This document shows positions 7,785-15,402 of a stretch of 64,000 nt of DNA, piece after piece. Numbering within the stretch: the first letter of the stretch is position 1; each line of letters begins with the position of its first letter. Source of the stretch: Pseudomonas gingeri (GTDB lineage Bacteria; Pseudomonadota; Gammaproteobacteria; Pseudomonadales; Pseudomonadaceae); contig NZ_JACAPR010000019.1 of assembly GCF_013385635.1 (NCBI RefSeq), positions 1 through 64,000 on the forward strand. The letters are read 5' to 3'. Under the pieces are notes generated by a model. That model did not search any database and had not been told where the DNA came from. It saw nothing but the letters and a program-made list of their open reading frames with translations. The translations under genes and the position numbers were made by a program.

Positions 7785-10030
7785 GCTACAGCGTTGCCGT
7801 GCGGGCCCTGTGCGAATTCACCGCCAAGGTCGGCGACCTGGACCTGCGCTTCACCCCGTCACCGACCGCCCTGGAGGGTATTGCCGGTCACCGCACGGTG
7901 GCCGCGCGTCGCAACGAAGGTTATCGCGCCGAACTGGCGCTGGAAGGGCATTACCAGGGCCTGCGGGTCAGGGGCCGAGCGGATGGCTATGACCCGGTGC
8001 AAAACCAGTTGGAGGAGATCAAGACCTATCGCGGCGATCTCGCCACCCAGCCGGCCAACCATCGCCAGTTGCACTGGGCCCAGGCGCGGATCTACGGCTG
8101 GCTGGCCTGTGAGCACCTGCAATTGGCCGAAATCAACCTGGCGCTGGTTTATTTCGATATTCTCAGCGAAAAGGAAACCCTGCTGCGCGAAACCTGGACG
8201 TCCGCGGACCTCAGGGACTTCTTCGAACGGCAGTGCTCGCTGTTCCTGCACTGGGCCGACCAGGAAGCCGCCCATCGCAGTGCCCGTGACCTGGCGGCGC
8301 AGGCGCTGGCGTTCCCCCATGGCGATTTCCGCCCCGGCCAGCGCAGCCTGGCGGAAACGGTGTACAAGGCGGTGAGCACCGGTCGCTGCCTGATGGCCCA
8401 GGCCCCGACCGGTATCGGCAAGACCATCGGCACGCTGTTTCCCATGCTCAAGGCCCTGGCGCCACAGCAACTGGACAAGGTGTTTTTCCTGACGGCCAAG
8501 ACCCCGGGGCGCCAGCTTGCCCTCGATGCGGCGCGGATCCTGCACGACAGCCGTCCCGGCCTGCCGCTGCGGGTGCTGGAGCTGGTGGCCCGGGACAAGG
8601 CCTGCGAGCATCCGGACAAAGCCTGTCATGGCGATGCCTGCCCGTTGGCGCGGGGTTTCTACGATCGTTTGCCGGCCGCGCGCCAGGCCGCGGCCGCCGT
8701 GGCGCTGCTCGATCGCCAGGCCCTGCGGGAGATCGCCCTGGCCCACGGCATCTGCCCGTATTACCTGAGCCAGGAAATGGCGCGCTGGGCCGACTGGGTG
8801 GTCGCCGACTACAACTACTACTTCGACTTCAGTGCACTGCTGTTCGGCCTGGCCCAGGCCAACCAGTGGCGGGTAGCGACGCTGGTGGACGAGGCGCACA
8901 ACCTGGTGGAGCGCGGGCGCCAGATGTATAGCGCCAGCCTGGACCAGTACAACCTCGTCCAGTTGCGTCAGAACGCGCCGGAACCCCTGAAGAAATCGCT
9001 GCAACGGCTCAACCGCGAGTGGAATGCCCTGCACAAGGAGCAGGTCGCGACCTACCAGGCCAGTGCCCAGGCTCCGACCCGGCTGCTGCAGGCGATGTCC
9101 CTGTGTATCTCGGCCATGGGCGACTACCTCAACGAACACCCGCAAGGGGTGGACGCCGAACTCCAGGCGTTCTACTTCGACCTCCTGCAATTCACCCGGG
9201 TCGGGGAACTGTTCGACGAGCATTTCATTTTCGATATCAGCCTGCGTGAGCACGGCCGGCGACGTCTGTCGCAGCTGTGCCTGCGCAATGTCGTGCCGGC
9301 CGCCTTTATCCGCCCACGGCTGACCGCCGCCCGCAGCAGCGTGCTGTTTTCCGCGACCCTGAGCCCCAGGCATTACTACGCCGACCTGCTGGGGCTGCCG
9401 GCCGATACCGCCTGGATCGATGTCGAGTCGCCGTTCCGCCGCGAACAGCTTGAACTGCGGATAGTCAGCGAGATATCCACGCGCTTCGTCCATCGCCAGG
9501 CCTCCCTGGCGCCCATCGTCGAGTTGCTGGCCGGGCAGTTCGCGCAACGCCCCGGTAACTACCTGGCGTTCTTCAGCAGCTTCGACTACCTGCAGCAGGT
9601 GGTGCAGTTGCTGGCCGAGCGGCATCCAAGGATTGCGCTCTGGCAACAGGAACGGCGCATGGAAGAGGCCCAGCGCCAGGCCTTTCTCGAACAATTCACC
9701 GAACACAGCCAGGGCATCGGCTTCGCGGTACTGGGCGGGGCCTTCGGCGAGGGCATCGACTTGCCCGGCCAGCGCCTGATCGGCGCCTTTATCGCGACCC
9801 TGGGCCTGCCGCAACTGAATCCGGTCAATGAACAGATCAAGCAGCGCATGGCGGCGCTGTTCGGCTCCGGGTATGACTACACCTACCTGTATCCCGGGCT
9901 GCAGAAAGTCGTGCAGGCGGCGGGGCGGGTGATCCGCAGCCAGCAGGATCGCGGCGTGGTGATGCTGATCGACGACCGTTTTGCCGAGGCCGGGGTCCGG
10001 CAGTTATTGCCGCGCTGGTGGCAGGCCTGA
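7781..10030 (+). CDS. XPD/DinG-like DNA helicase with N-terminal PD-(D/E)xK-like domain
   Basis: This superfamily 2 helicase of about 749 residues has Walker A APTGIGKT near residue 207, DEAH (LVDEAHNL) near 369, FSATLSP, and motif VI QAAGRVIRSQQD near 712. Cysteines in CEHPDKACHGDACPLA and GICPYY (about 276-327) fit the XPD/DinG iron-sulfur domain. Before the helicase core, RADGYDP and LEEIKTYRGD (about 66-85) look like a PD-(D/E)xK nuclease centre of the Cas4/RecB kind. TTG 7781 overlaps the nuclease stop (TTGA) and has GGAG upstream; the longer upstream frame is a shadow. The 3' end overlaps the convergent dxr by 27 bp. Confidence 0.85.
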   Translation: MSYSVAVRALCEFTAKVGDLDLRFTPSPTALEGIAGHRTVAARRNEGYRAELALEGHYQGLRVRGRADGYDPVQNQLEEIKTYRGDLATQPANHRQLHWAQARIYGWLACEHLQLAEINLALVYFDILSEKETLLRETWTSADLRDFFERQCSLFLHWADQEAAHRSARDLAAQALAFPHGDFRPGQRSLAETVYKAVSTGRCLMAQAPTGIGKTIGTLFPMLKALAPQQLDKVFFLTAKTPGRQLALDAARILHDSRPGLPLRVLELVARDKACEHPDKACHGDACPLARGFYDRLPAARQAAAAVALLDRQALREIALAHGICPYYLSQEMARWADWVVADYNYYFDFSALLFGLAQANQWRVATLVDEAHNLVERGRQMYSASLDQYNLVQLRQNAPEPLKKSLQRLNREWNALHKEQVATYQASAQAPTRLLQAMSLCISAMGDYLNEHPQGVDAELQAFYFDLLQFTRVGELFDEHFIFDISLREHGRRRLSQLCLRNVVPAAFIRPRLTAARSSVLFSATLSPRHYYADLLGLPADTAWIDVESPFRREQLELRIVSEISTRFVHRQASLAPIVELLAGQFAQRPGNYLAFFSSFDYLQQVVQLLAERHPRIALWQQERRMEEAQRQAFLEQFTEHSQGIGFAVLGGAFGEGIDLPGQRLIGAFIATLGLPQLNPVNEQIKQRMAALFGSGYDYTYLYPGLQKVVQAAGRVIRSQQDRGVVMLIDDRFAEAGVRQLLPRWWQA

Positions 10031-11179
10031 CAGCCGCGTTGCCCTGGCACGTGCCTGGCGGTCGGTTTCCTCGATTGCCTCAAGGCTGTCCATTGCCACC
10101 GAAACTGTCTGTTCCAGGGTTTGTGCGACAACACGGGTGATATCGTTGAAGGCCAGCGAGCCCGCGAGAAAGGCCGCTACCGCCACTTCATTGGCTGCAT
10201 TGAGCACCACGCTGAGTTCACAGCCGTCCCGGGCTACTTCAAGGGCCAGGCGCAGGCAGGGGAATCGCACCAGGTCCGGGCGGGCAAAGACTAGCGGCTC
10301 GCAACGCGTCAGGTCCAGCGGGTCGACGCCGGAGTCGATACGTCGTGGATAGGCCAGGGCCTGGGCGATAGGCGTGCGCATATCGGGATTGCCCAGTTGC
10401 GCCAGTACCGACTGGTCGGCATACACCACCATCGAGTGCACGATGCTTTGCGGATGAATCAGCACCTCGATCCGCTCGGCGGGCATAGCGAACAGCCAGC
10501 GTGCTTCGATCACCTCCAGCCCCTTGTTCATCATGGTCGCGCAGTCCACCGAGATTTTGCGCCCCATGCGCCACTTCGGATGGGCGCAGGCCTGGTCGGG
10601 GGTGACGCTGTCCAGGGTGTCCAGCGGCCGGGTCAGGAAAGGCCCGCCGGAAGCGGTGAGGATCAGGCGTTCGGGACGGACTTCGGGGTGGCTCGACAGG
10701 CATTGGAAGATCGCATTGTGTTCGCTGTCGACCGGCAATAACTGGGCTTTCGATTCGATGACGCTGGCCATGAACAGCGCGCCGGACATCACCAGTGCTT
10801 CCTTGTTGGCCAGCAGGATGCGCTTGCCGGCTTGTGCGGCGGCCAATGTCGAGGCCAACCCGGCGGCGCCGACAATAGCTGCGACCACGGTGTCGCATTC
10901 ACTGGCGCGGGCCACGTCTACCAGCGCCTGCGGCCCATGCAGCACCTCGGTGTTCTGCCCAAGGGCCAGCAGCCACGCCGACAACCGTGCGGCGGCCGCC
11001 GCATCGGCAACGACGGCGACTTCGGGCCTGAAGGCCAGGCATTGCCGGCACAGCTTGTCGATATTGTGATGCGCGGTCAGGGCGAACACGGAAAGCTGTT
11101 CGGGATGCCGAGCCACCAGATCCAGGGTACTGTCGCCGATGGAGCCGGTGGCCCCCAGGAGTGCAAGACGTTGCGGCAT
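10004..11179 (-). CDS. dxr: 1-deoxy-D-xylulose 5-phosphate reductoisomerase (cluster copy)
   Basis: This 391-residue enzyme converts DXP with NADPH to 2-C-methyl-D-erythritol 4-phosphate, the second MEP-pathway step. Visible motifs are the NADPH loop GATGSIGDSTLDL near residue 8, LLANKEALV, DSEHNAIFQC, TASGGPF and IHPQSIVHSM. ATG 11179 has AGGAG upstream and lies 2 nt after the preceding terpene synthase stop, so the two are translationally coupled. Pseudomonads keep a housekeeping dxr elsewhere, beside frr/uppS, so this is probably a second copy serving the terpene cluster. It is the last gene of the minus-strand operon. Confidence 0.92.
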   Translation of the reverse strand: MPQRLALLGATGSIGDSTLDLVARHPEQLSVFALTAHHNIDKLCRQCLAFRPEVAVVADAAAAARLSAWLLALGQNTEVLHGPQALVDVARASECDTVVAAIVGAAGLASTLAAAQAGKRILLANKEALVMSGALFMASVIESKAQLLPVDSEHNAIFQCLSSHPEVRPERLILTASGGPFLTRPLDTLDSVTPDQACAHPKWRMGRKISVDCATMMNKGLEVIEARWLFAMPAERIEVLIHPQSIVHSMVVYADQSVLAQLGNPDMRTPIAQALAYPRRIDSGVDPLDLTRCEPLVFARPDLVRFPCLRLALEVARDGCELSVVLNAANEVAVAAFLAGSLAFNDITRVVAQTLEQTVSVAMDSLEAIEETDRQARARATRLSGLPPARQ

Positions 11180-11181
11180 GA

Positions 11182-12150
11182 TCAGGACTCCTGATGGCCT
11201 TGGGGATAGTAACGGCCGGATAGGCGGGTCCAGGCGGTATTGCCATGTACCCAGTCGATGGTGCCTTGGACCAGGGCCTTTTCCTGTGGGGTGCAATGAG
11301 GCGAAGCCTGGATGCTCCGAGCCAGGTCGGACATGGCCACCAGGCCTTGTCGATACAGATCGACCGCGGCGAGGAACGCATCCTCCAGGAGCAGTTGCCG
11401 TTCCTGCTGGAGCACCGCCACCAGATTCAGCGGGTCGTGACTGGCGGTCTCCTTGGTGTACGAGTGCAGATCGTTGACCCAGGCGGTCAGTTGTGCGCAG
11501 TGTTCGCGGAACGCGATCAGCGGCGCGCGAAGCGGCAAGGGCAGAGGGTTCATTTCCAGCAGGATCAGATCAAACACCGGGAGTGCGCCGATGGACCAGG
11601 TGCGTAGTCGGATATAAGCGTCCAGGGTCGGGCAGAGCCCCGATTGGCGGTAGGGCAGTTCGAACAGGCAACCGCTGAAATAGTCCCCCATGCTCTGCGC
11701 GAACAGCCTTTGCCAAAGAGGTTGGCCCAGTGCTGAAAAACGTGCGTTCAGGTCAGCCAATGCGCCGTGGAATGGCAAAGGCTCAAGGAGAGGCGGTTGC
11801 CCGGTCCTGAGGGTTTCCATGCAACTGTCGAAAACCCGTGCCATCGTGATGGCCTCCTGGCCCTCGCCATATTGGTCGTCGAAGAGAAATAACCAGCCGA
11901 TCAATTCCGCACCCAGGATTACCTTTTCTGGGGGCGCGTGGGGATAGGTATGCCCGGCGAATGCGCCGCACTTGATCCGTTTGAAGCGCTCGAGTGCTTC
12001 ATCGCCCCTGGCCAGGTGGAAACGCTGCACCCAGCGCATGGCCTCGACCTCAGCCAAAGGCGCATGGGGATTGACCCGCACTTCGTCGTGGGGAAGGGTC
12101 TCGATCACCTGCTGCAGGTGTCGCGGTAATGTCGAGCGTGAGCCTGGCAT
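11182..12150 (-). CDS. Class I terpene synthase, copy 1
   Basis: This protein of about 322 residues has the class I terpene cyclase hallmarks. These are an aspartate-rich DDQYGE (DDxxxE) near residue 91, the NSE triad NDLHSYTKE near 226, and a C-terminal RY in LSGRYY near 313. Such enzymes ionise a prenyl diphosphate with magnesium and cyclise it; substrate and product cannot be read from sequence. ATG 12150 is chosen. GTG 12180, overlapping the ispG stop as GTGA, is an in-frame alternative adding ten residues. It is cytosolic, with no membrane segment. It sits between ispG and dxr in an operon devoted to isoprenoid precursor supply. Confidence 0.85.
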   Translation of the reverse strand: MPGSRSTLPRHLQQVIETLPHDEVRVNPHAPLAEVEAMRWVQRFHLARGDEALERFKRIKCGAFAGHTYPHAPPEKVILGAELIGWLFLFDDQYGEGQEAITMARVFDSCMETLRTGQPPLLEPLPFHGALADLNARFSALGQPLWQRLFAQSMGDYFSGCLFELPYRQSGLCPTLDAYIRLRTWSIGALPVFDLILLEMNPLPLPLRAPLIAFREHCAQLTAWVNDLHSYTKETASHDPLNLVAVLQQERQLLLEDAFLAAVDLYRQGLVAMSDLARSIQASPHCTPQEKALVQGTIDWVHGNTAWTRLSGRYYPQGHQES

Positions 12151-12176
12151 AGTGAGGGTTCCGGTCGTGCGGTGAT

Positions 12177-13460
12177 TCACAGCACACGTACTCTGCCCAG
12201 ATGCACCAGGAGTTCGTCCAGCTGTCGCCGTGCAGACTCCTGCCGGCCATAGCGAGCAGCGACATAGGCCTCAAGCAGTTGGATGAAGTCCTGGGCGATA
12301 CCTGGCCCCTTGAGTGTCAACACGCGTTCGCCGTCAATGTAGACGGGAGCCGAAGGGTGTTCTCCGGCACCGGGCAGCGAGACGCCGATATCCGCCAGGC
12401 GGCTTTCGCCCGGACCGTTCACTACGCAGCCCATGACGGCGACATGCATCTGCTCGACCCCGTGGAATCGGGATTTCCAGAGGGGCATCTGCGTTACCAG
12501 ATGATGTTCGATCTGTTGAGCCAGCCGCTGGAAGAAATCACTGGTGGTACGCCCACAGCCGGGACAGGCGACTACGGTCGGGGTGAACGCCCGCAAGCCC
12601 ATGGTCTGCAGGATCTGCTGGGCGACCTGCACCTCGCGGGTGCGGTCCCCGCCGGGTTCGGGGGTGAGGGAAATCCGCAGCGTGTCGCCGATGCCTTCCT
12701 GGAGCAGAACCGCCAGGGCGGTGGAGGAGGCGACGATCCCCTTCGAGCCCATGCCGGCTTCGGTCAGGCCCAGGTGCAGGGGGAAGTCGCAACGGGCGGC
12801 GAGGTCGCGGTACACGGCAATCAGGTCCTGGACATGGCTGACCTTGGCCGACAGCACGATCCGCTCCGCCGGCAGGCCGACTGCAATGGCCCGTTGCGCA
12901 TTCTCCAGCGCCGACACCACCAGCGCTTCGCGCATCACCGCGTCGGCGGCCAGCGGTTGGGCCAGTGCCGCATTGCTGTCCATCATGCGCGCCAGCAGGT
13001 CCGGATCGAGACTGCCCCAGTTGACCCCGATGCGCACCGGTTTGTCGTAGCGGCAGGCGATTTCGATCATCTCGCAGAACTGCTCGTCGCGACGGGCGCC
13101 CTTGCCGACATTGCCGGGGTTGATCCGGTACTTGTCCAGGGCTTGCGCGCACTCGGGATAGGTCGCCAGCAGCCGGTGGCCGTTGAAATGAAAGTCACCC
13201 ACCAGCGGCACCCCGATCTGCCGGGCATCGAGCAAATCGCGGATCTTCGCCACCTGGGACGCCGCTTCATGGCCGTTCACCGTGATGCGCACCAGTTCGG
13301 CGCCGGCCAGGGCCAACTGTTCGACCTGGGCGGCGGTGGCCCGGGCATCGGCGGTATCGGTATTGGTCATGGCCTGGACCACGATCGGGCTGGCGCTGCC
13401 CAGGCTGACCGGTCCGATAGCGACCTGGCGGGTCTGGCGGCGGGTGATCAGGGGATTCAT
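12177..13460 (-). CDS. ispG: 4-hydroxy-3-methylbut-2-enyl diphosphate synthase (cluster copy)
   Basis: This iron-sulfur enzyme of about 427 residues reductively converts MEcPP to HMBPP. The TIM-barrel part contains VQAMTNTDTADARAT, YRINPGNVGKG and VRIGVNWGSLD. The 4Fe-4S ligands appear in ACPGCGRTT and MGCVVNGPGE, followed by a conserved glutamate. The ATG at 13460 has a GAGGAGG site and overlaps the upstream terpene synthase stop as ATGA, giving tight coupling. A housekeeping ispG is expected elsewhere in a Pseudomonas genome. The C-terminus is longer than I expect and ends in a charged, arginine-rich stretch. Confidence 0.92.
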   Translation of the reverse strand: MNPLITRRQTRQVAIGPVSLGSASPIVVQAMTNTDTADARATAAQVEQLALAGAELVRITVNGHEAASQVAKIRDLLDARQIGVPLVGDFHFNGHRLLATYPECAQALDKYRINPGNVGKGARRDEQFCEMIEIACRYDKPVRIGVNWGSLDPDLLARMMDSNAALAQPLAADAVMREALVVSALENAQRAIAVGLPAERIVLSAKVSHVQDLIAVYRDLAARCDFPLHLGLTEAGMGSKGIVASSTALAVLLQEGIGDTLRISLTPEPGGDRTREVQVAQQILQTMGLRAFTPTVVACPGCGRTTSDFFQRLAQQIEHHLVTQMPLWKSRFHGVEQMHVAVMGCVVNGPGESRLADIGVSLPGAGEHPSAPVYIDGERVLTLKGPGIAQDFIQLLEAYVAARYGRQESARRQLDELLVHLGRVRVL

Positions 13461-14446
13461 CGACGAGCCTCCTCGGTGAAGCACGGGGCGTTGTAGCGGG
13501 GAACCTCCAGTGACCAGTCGAGATTGCCGCTCATCCAGTTTTCCAGCGTATCGGCATAACGCTCGATCGCCTGGCGTTCGAGATCGGTATAGCGCTGCTG
13601 ATCGAGAAACGCCGGCAGCCGTTCCCGCGCCTGCTCGAACGCCCGGACACGGGAAGTCACCAGGCCATTGACGAACGCCATGGCCTCGCGGACCGACAGG
13701 CCCAGGTGATGCCGGCAGACCACCACATAATTGTTGATTTCATCGAAACGGCTTTCCTTGGCGTAGGAAAAAATATCATTGACCAGGACCAGCACATCGC
13801 TGGTGCTCTGTTGCAAGGCCTGGAAAGGCCGGGTACGGCAGAAGGCCTCGGGCAATTCGGCATGGTTGGCATATTCGCCGGCGCTGAACATCAACTGGCT
13901 GGCGCCGGTATAGCGCCGGACCAGAGCGAAGGCCAGCAGGTCTGGCACCACGCCAGCGGCGCGGATCTCGACTTCTTTCAGGACCGCATCGAAGTAGGCC
14001 CGGATCTCGCCGAGGAAACGTCGCTGCCCGGCGGTACTCAGGCCGCGCCGGATCGAGCCGATCAGGGCGCCCCCGGCCAACTCCAGGCCCGGTTTGGCGG
14101 CGGGCGCCAGCGGGTCTTGCGCCAACTGCGAAAACAGGCGTTCCAGCAGGGCCTCGGTCGCGATCACATGATGGTTCAGTTCCCCCTGGTCGAGGGCATC
14201 GTCCAGCAGGAAAAGCCAGCTCATCAGACTGATCATGTGTTCCAGCCCGGTGGCATCCACATCAGGGAAAACCCTGGCGTTCAGTTCGCCGAAGCACCCG
14301 CTGTCCAGTATCTGGCGTGTCGCGGGGTCGATCAGGCCCATCGACTCCAGCCAGGCGTCGGAGGCTCGGCTGGCATGCTCCAGATGCGGGTTGATCCGCG
14401 AGGCAAAGGGCAGGTGAATCGGTGGTCGATCGAATGCAGGGATCAT
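13457..14446 (-). CDS. Class I terpene synthase, copy 2
   Basis: This 329-residue class I terpene synthase has the aspartate-rich motif DDALD at residue 82, the NSE triad NDIFSYAKE at 223, and a C-terminal PRY in EVPRYNAP. It differs from the other synthase in the cluster: DDxxD here against DDxxxE there, and little obvious similarity outside motifs. The two may act on different substrates or in sequence. ATG 14446 is preceded by AGGAG and begins MIPAFDRPPIHLPF, a normal N-terminus for the family; a longer upstream extension is non-family sequence. It starts 23 nt after ispH and its stop overlaps the ispG start (ATGA). Confidence 0.88.
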   Translation of the reverse strand: MIPAFDRPPIHLPFASRINPHLEHASRASDAWLESMGLIDPATRQILDSGCFGELNARVFPDVDATGLEHMISLMSWLFLLDDALDQGELNHHVIATEALLERLFSQLAQDPLAPAAKPGLELAGGALIGSIRRGLSTAGQRRFLGEIRAYFDAVLKEVEIRAAGVVPDLLAFALVRRYTGASQLMFSAGEYANHAELPEAFCRTRPFQALQQSTSDVLVLVNDIFSYAKESRFDEINNYVVVCRHHLGLSVREAMAFVNGLVTSRVRAFEQARERLPAFLDQQRYTDLERQAIERYADTLENWMSGNLDWSLEVPRYNAPCFTEEARR

Positions 14447-14469
14447 GTCGGCTCCTATGCCCTGATGGT

Positions 14470-15402
14470 TTAGCGGCTGCGGGCGATCAGCCCGTCCGGC
14501 AGATTGAATTGCACCCGTTCCTCGCGACCGGGCAGGGTAGTGATCGTCAGCGGTGCCAGCTTGCCAAGGGCGGCAATCACGTCCTCGACCAGCGCCTCGG
14601 GCGTCGAGGCCCCTGCGGTGATCCCGACGGTCTCGATATCGCGAAACCACTGCCGGTCCAGTTCGCTGCCATCGGCCACCCGGTAGGCCGGCACGCCGGT
14701 TTCATCGGCAAGCGTGTGCAAGGTCACGGTATTGGCGCTGTTCGCCGCGCCCACCACCAGCATCAGGTCGACACACTGGCTGAGGCTGCGCAAGGCGTTC
14801 TGGCGGTTCTGCACGGCGTAGCAGATATCGCGGGTATCCGGGCCGACGATGCCCGGGTAGCGCCGTTGCAGGGCCAGGACCACGACGCGGGTGTCATCGA
14901 CGCTGAGGGTGGTCTGGGTGATATAGGCCAGCGGCGTATCGGGCGCGAAGGGCAGCGCCTGCACCTGTTCCACGTCGCGCACCACGACAACCGGAGCGGG
15001 AACCTGCCCGAGAATACCGATCACCTCGGGATGCCCGACGTCACCGATCAGGACCACCTGATAACCTTTGGCGGCGTACTGACGGCCCTGGTTATGCACC
15101 TTGGCGACCAGCGGGCAGGTGGCATCCAGCACCCGCAACTGGCGCTGGCGCGCGGCGTCTTCGACGACCCTGGCCACGCCATGGGCACTGAACACCGCGA
15201 TGGCCTCGATCGGTACTTCGTCCAGCTCGTCGACGAAGATCGCCCCCTGGGCCTTCAGACTGTCGACCACATGGCGGTTATGCACGATCTCGTGTCGTAC
15301 ATACACCGGCACGCCATACTGCTCCAGGGCCAGTTCGACGATATCGATCGCCCGCACCACGCCGGCACAGAAACCACGGGGTTGGGCCAGGATGACGTTC
15401 AT
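14470..15402 (-). CDS. ispH: 4-hydroxy-3-methylbut-2-enyl diphosphate reductase (cluster copy)
   Basis: This 310-residue iron-sulfur enzyme makes IPP and DMAPP from HMBPP, the last MEP step. The three cluster cysteines are visible in PRGFCAGV, DATCPLV and RDICYAVQNRQ. Substrate-binding histidines sit in HEIVHN and GDVGHPEV. Its ATG at 15402 overlaps the dxs stop as ATGA, so it is coupled to dxs. A housekeeping ispH is expected elsewhere, beside lspA/fkpB. Together with idi it would set the IPP:DMAPP pool available to the cluster. Confidence 0.92.
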   Translation of the reverse strand: MNVILAQPRGFCAGVVRAIDIVELALEQYGVPVYVRHEIVHNRHVVDSLKAQGAIFVDELDEVPIEAIAVFSAHGVARVVEDAARQRQLRVLDATCPLVAKVHNQGRQYAAKGYQVVLIGDVGHPEVIGILGQVPAPVVVVRDVEQVQALPFAPDTPLAYITQTTLSVDDTRVVVLALQRRYPGIVGPDTRDICYAVQNRQNALRSLSQCVDLMLVVGAANSANTVTLHTLADETGVPAYRVADGSELDRQWFRDIETVGITAGASTPEALVEDVIAALGKLAPLTITTLPGREERVQFNLPDGLIARSR

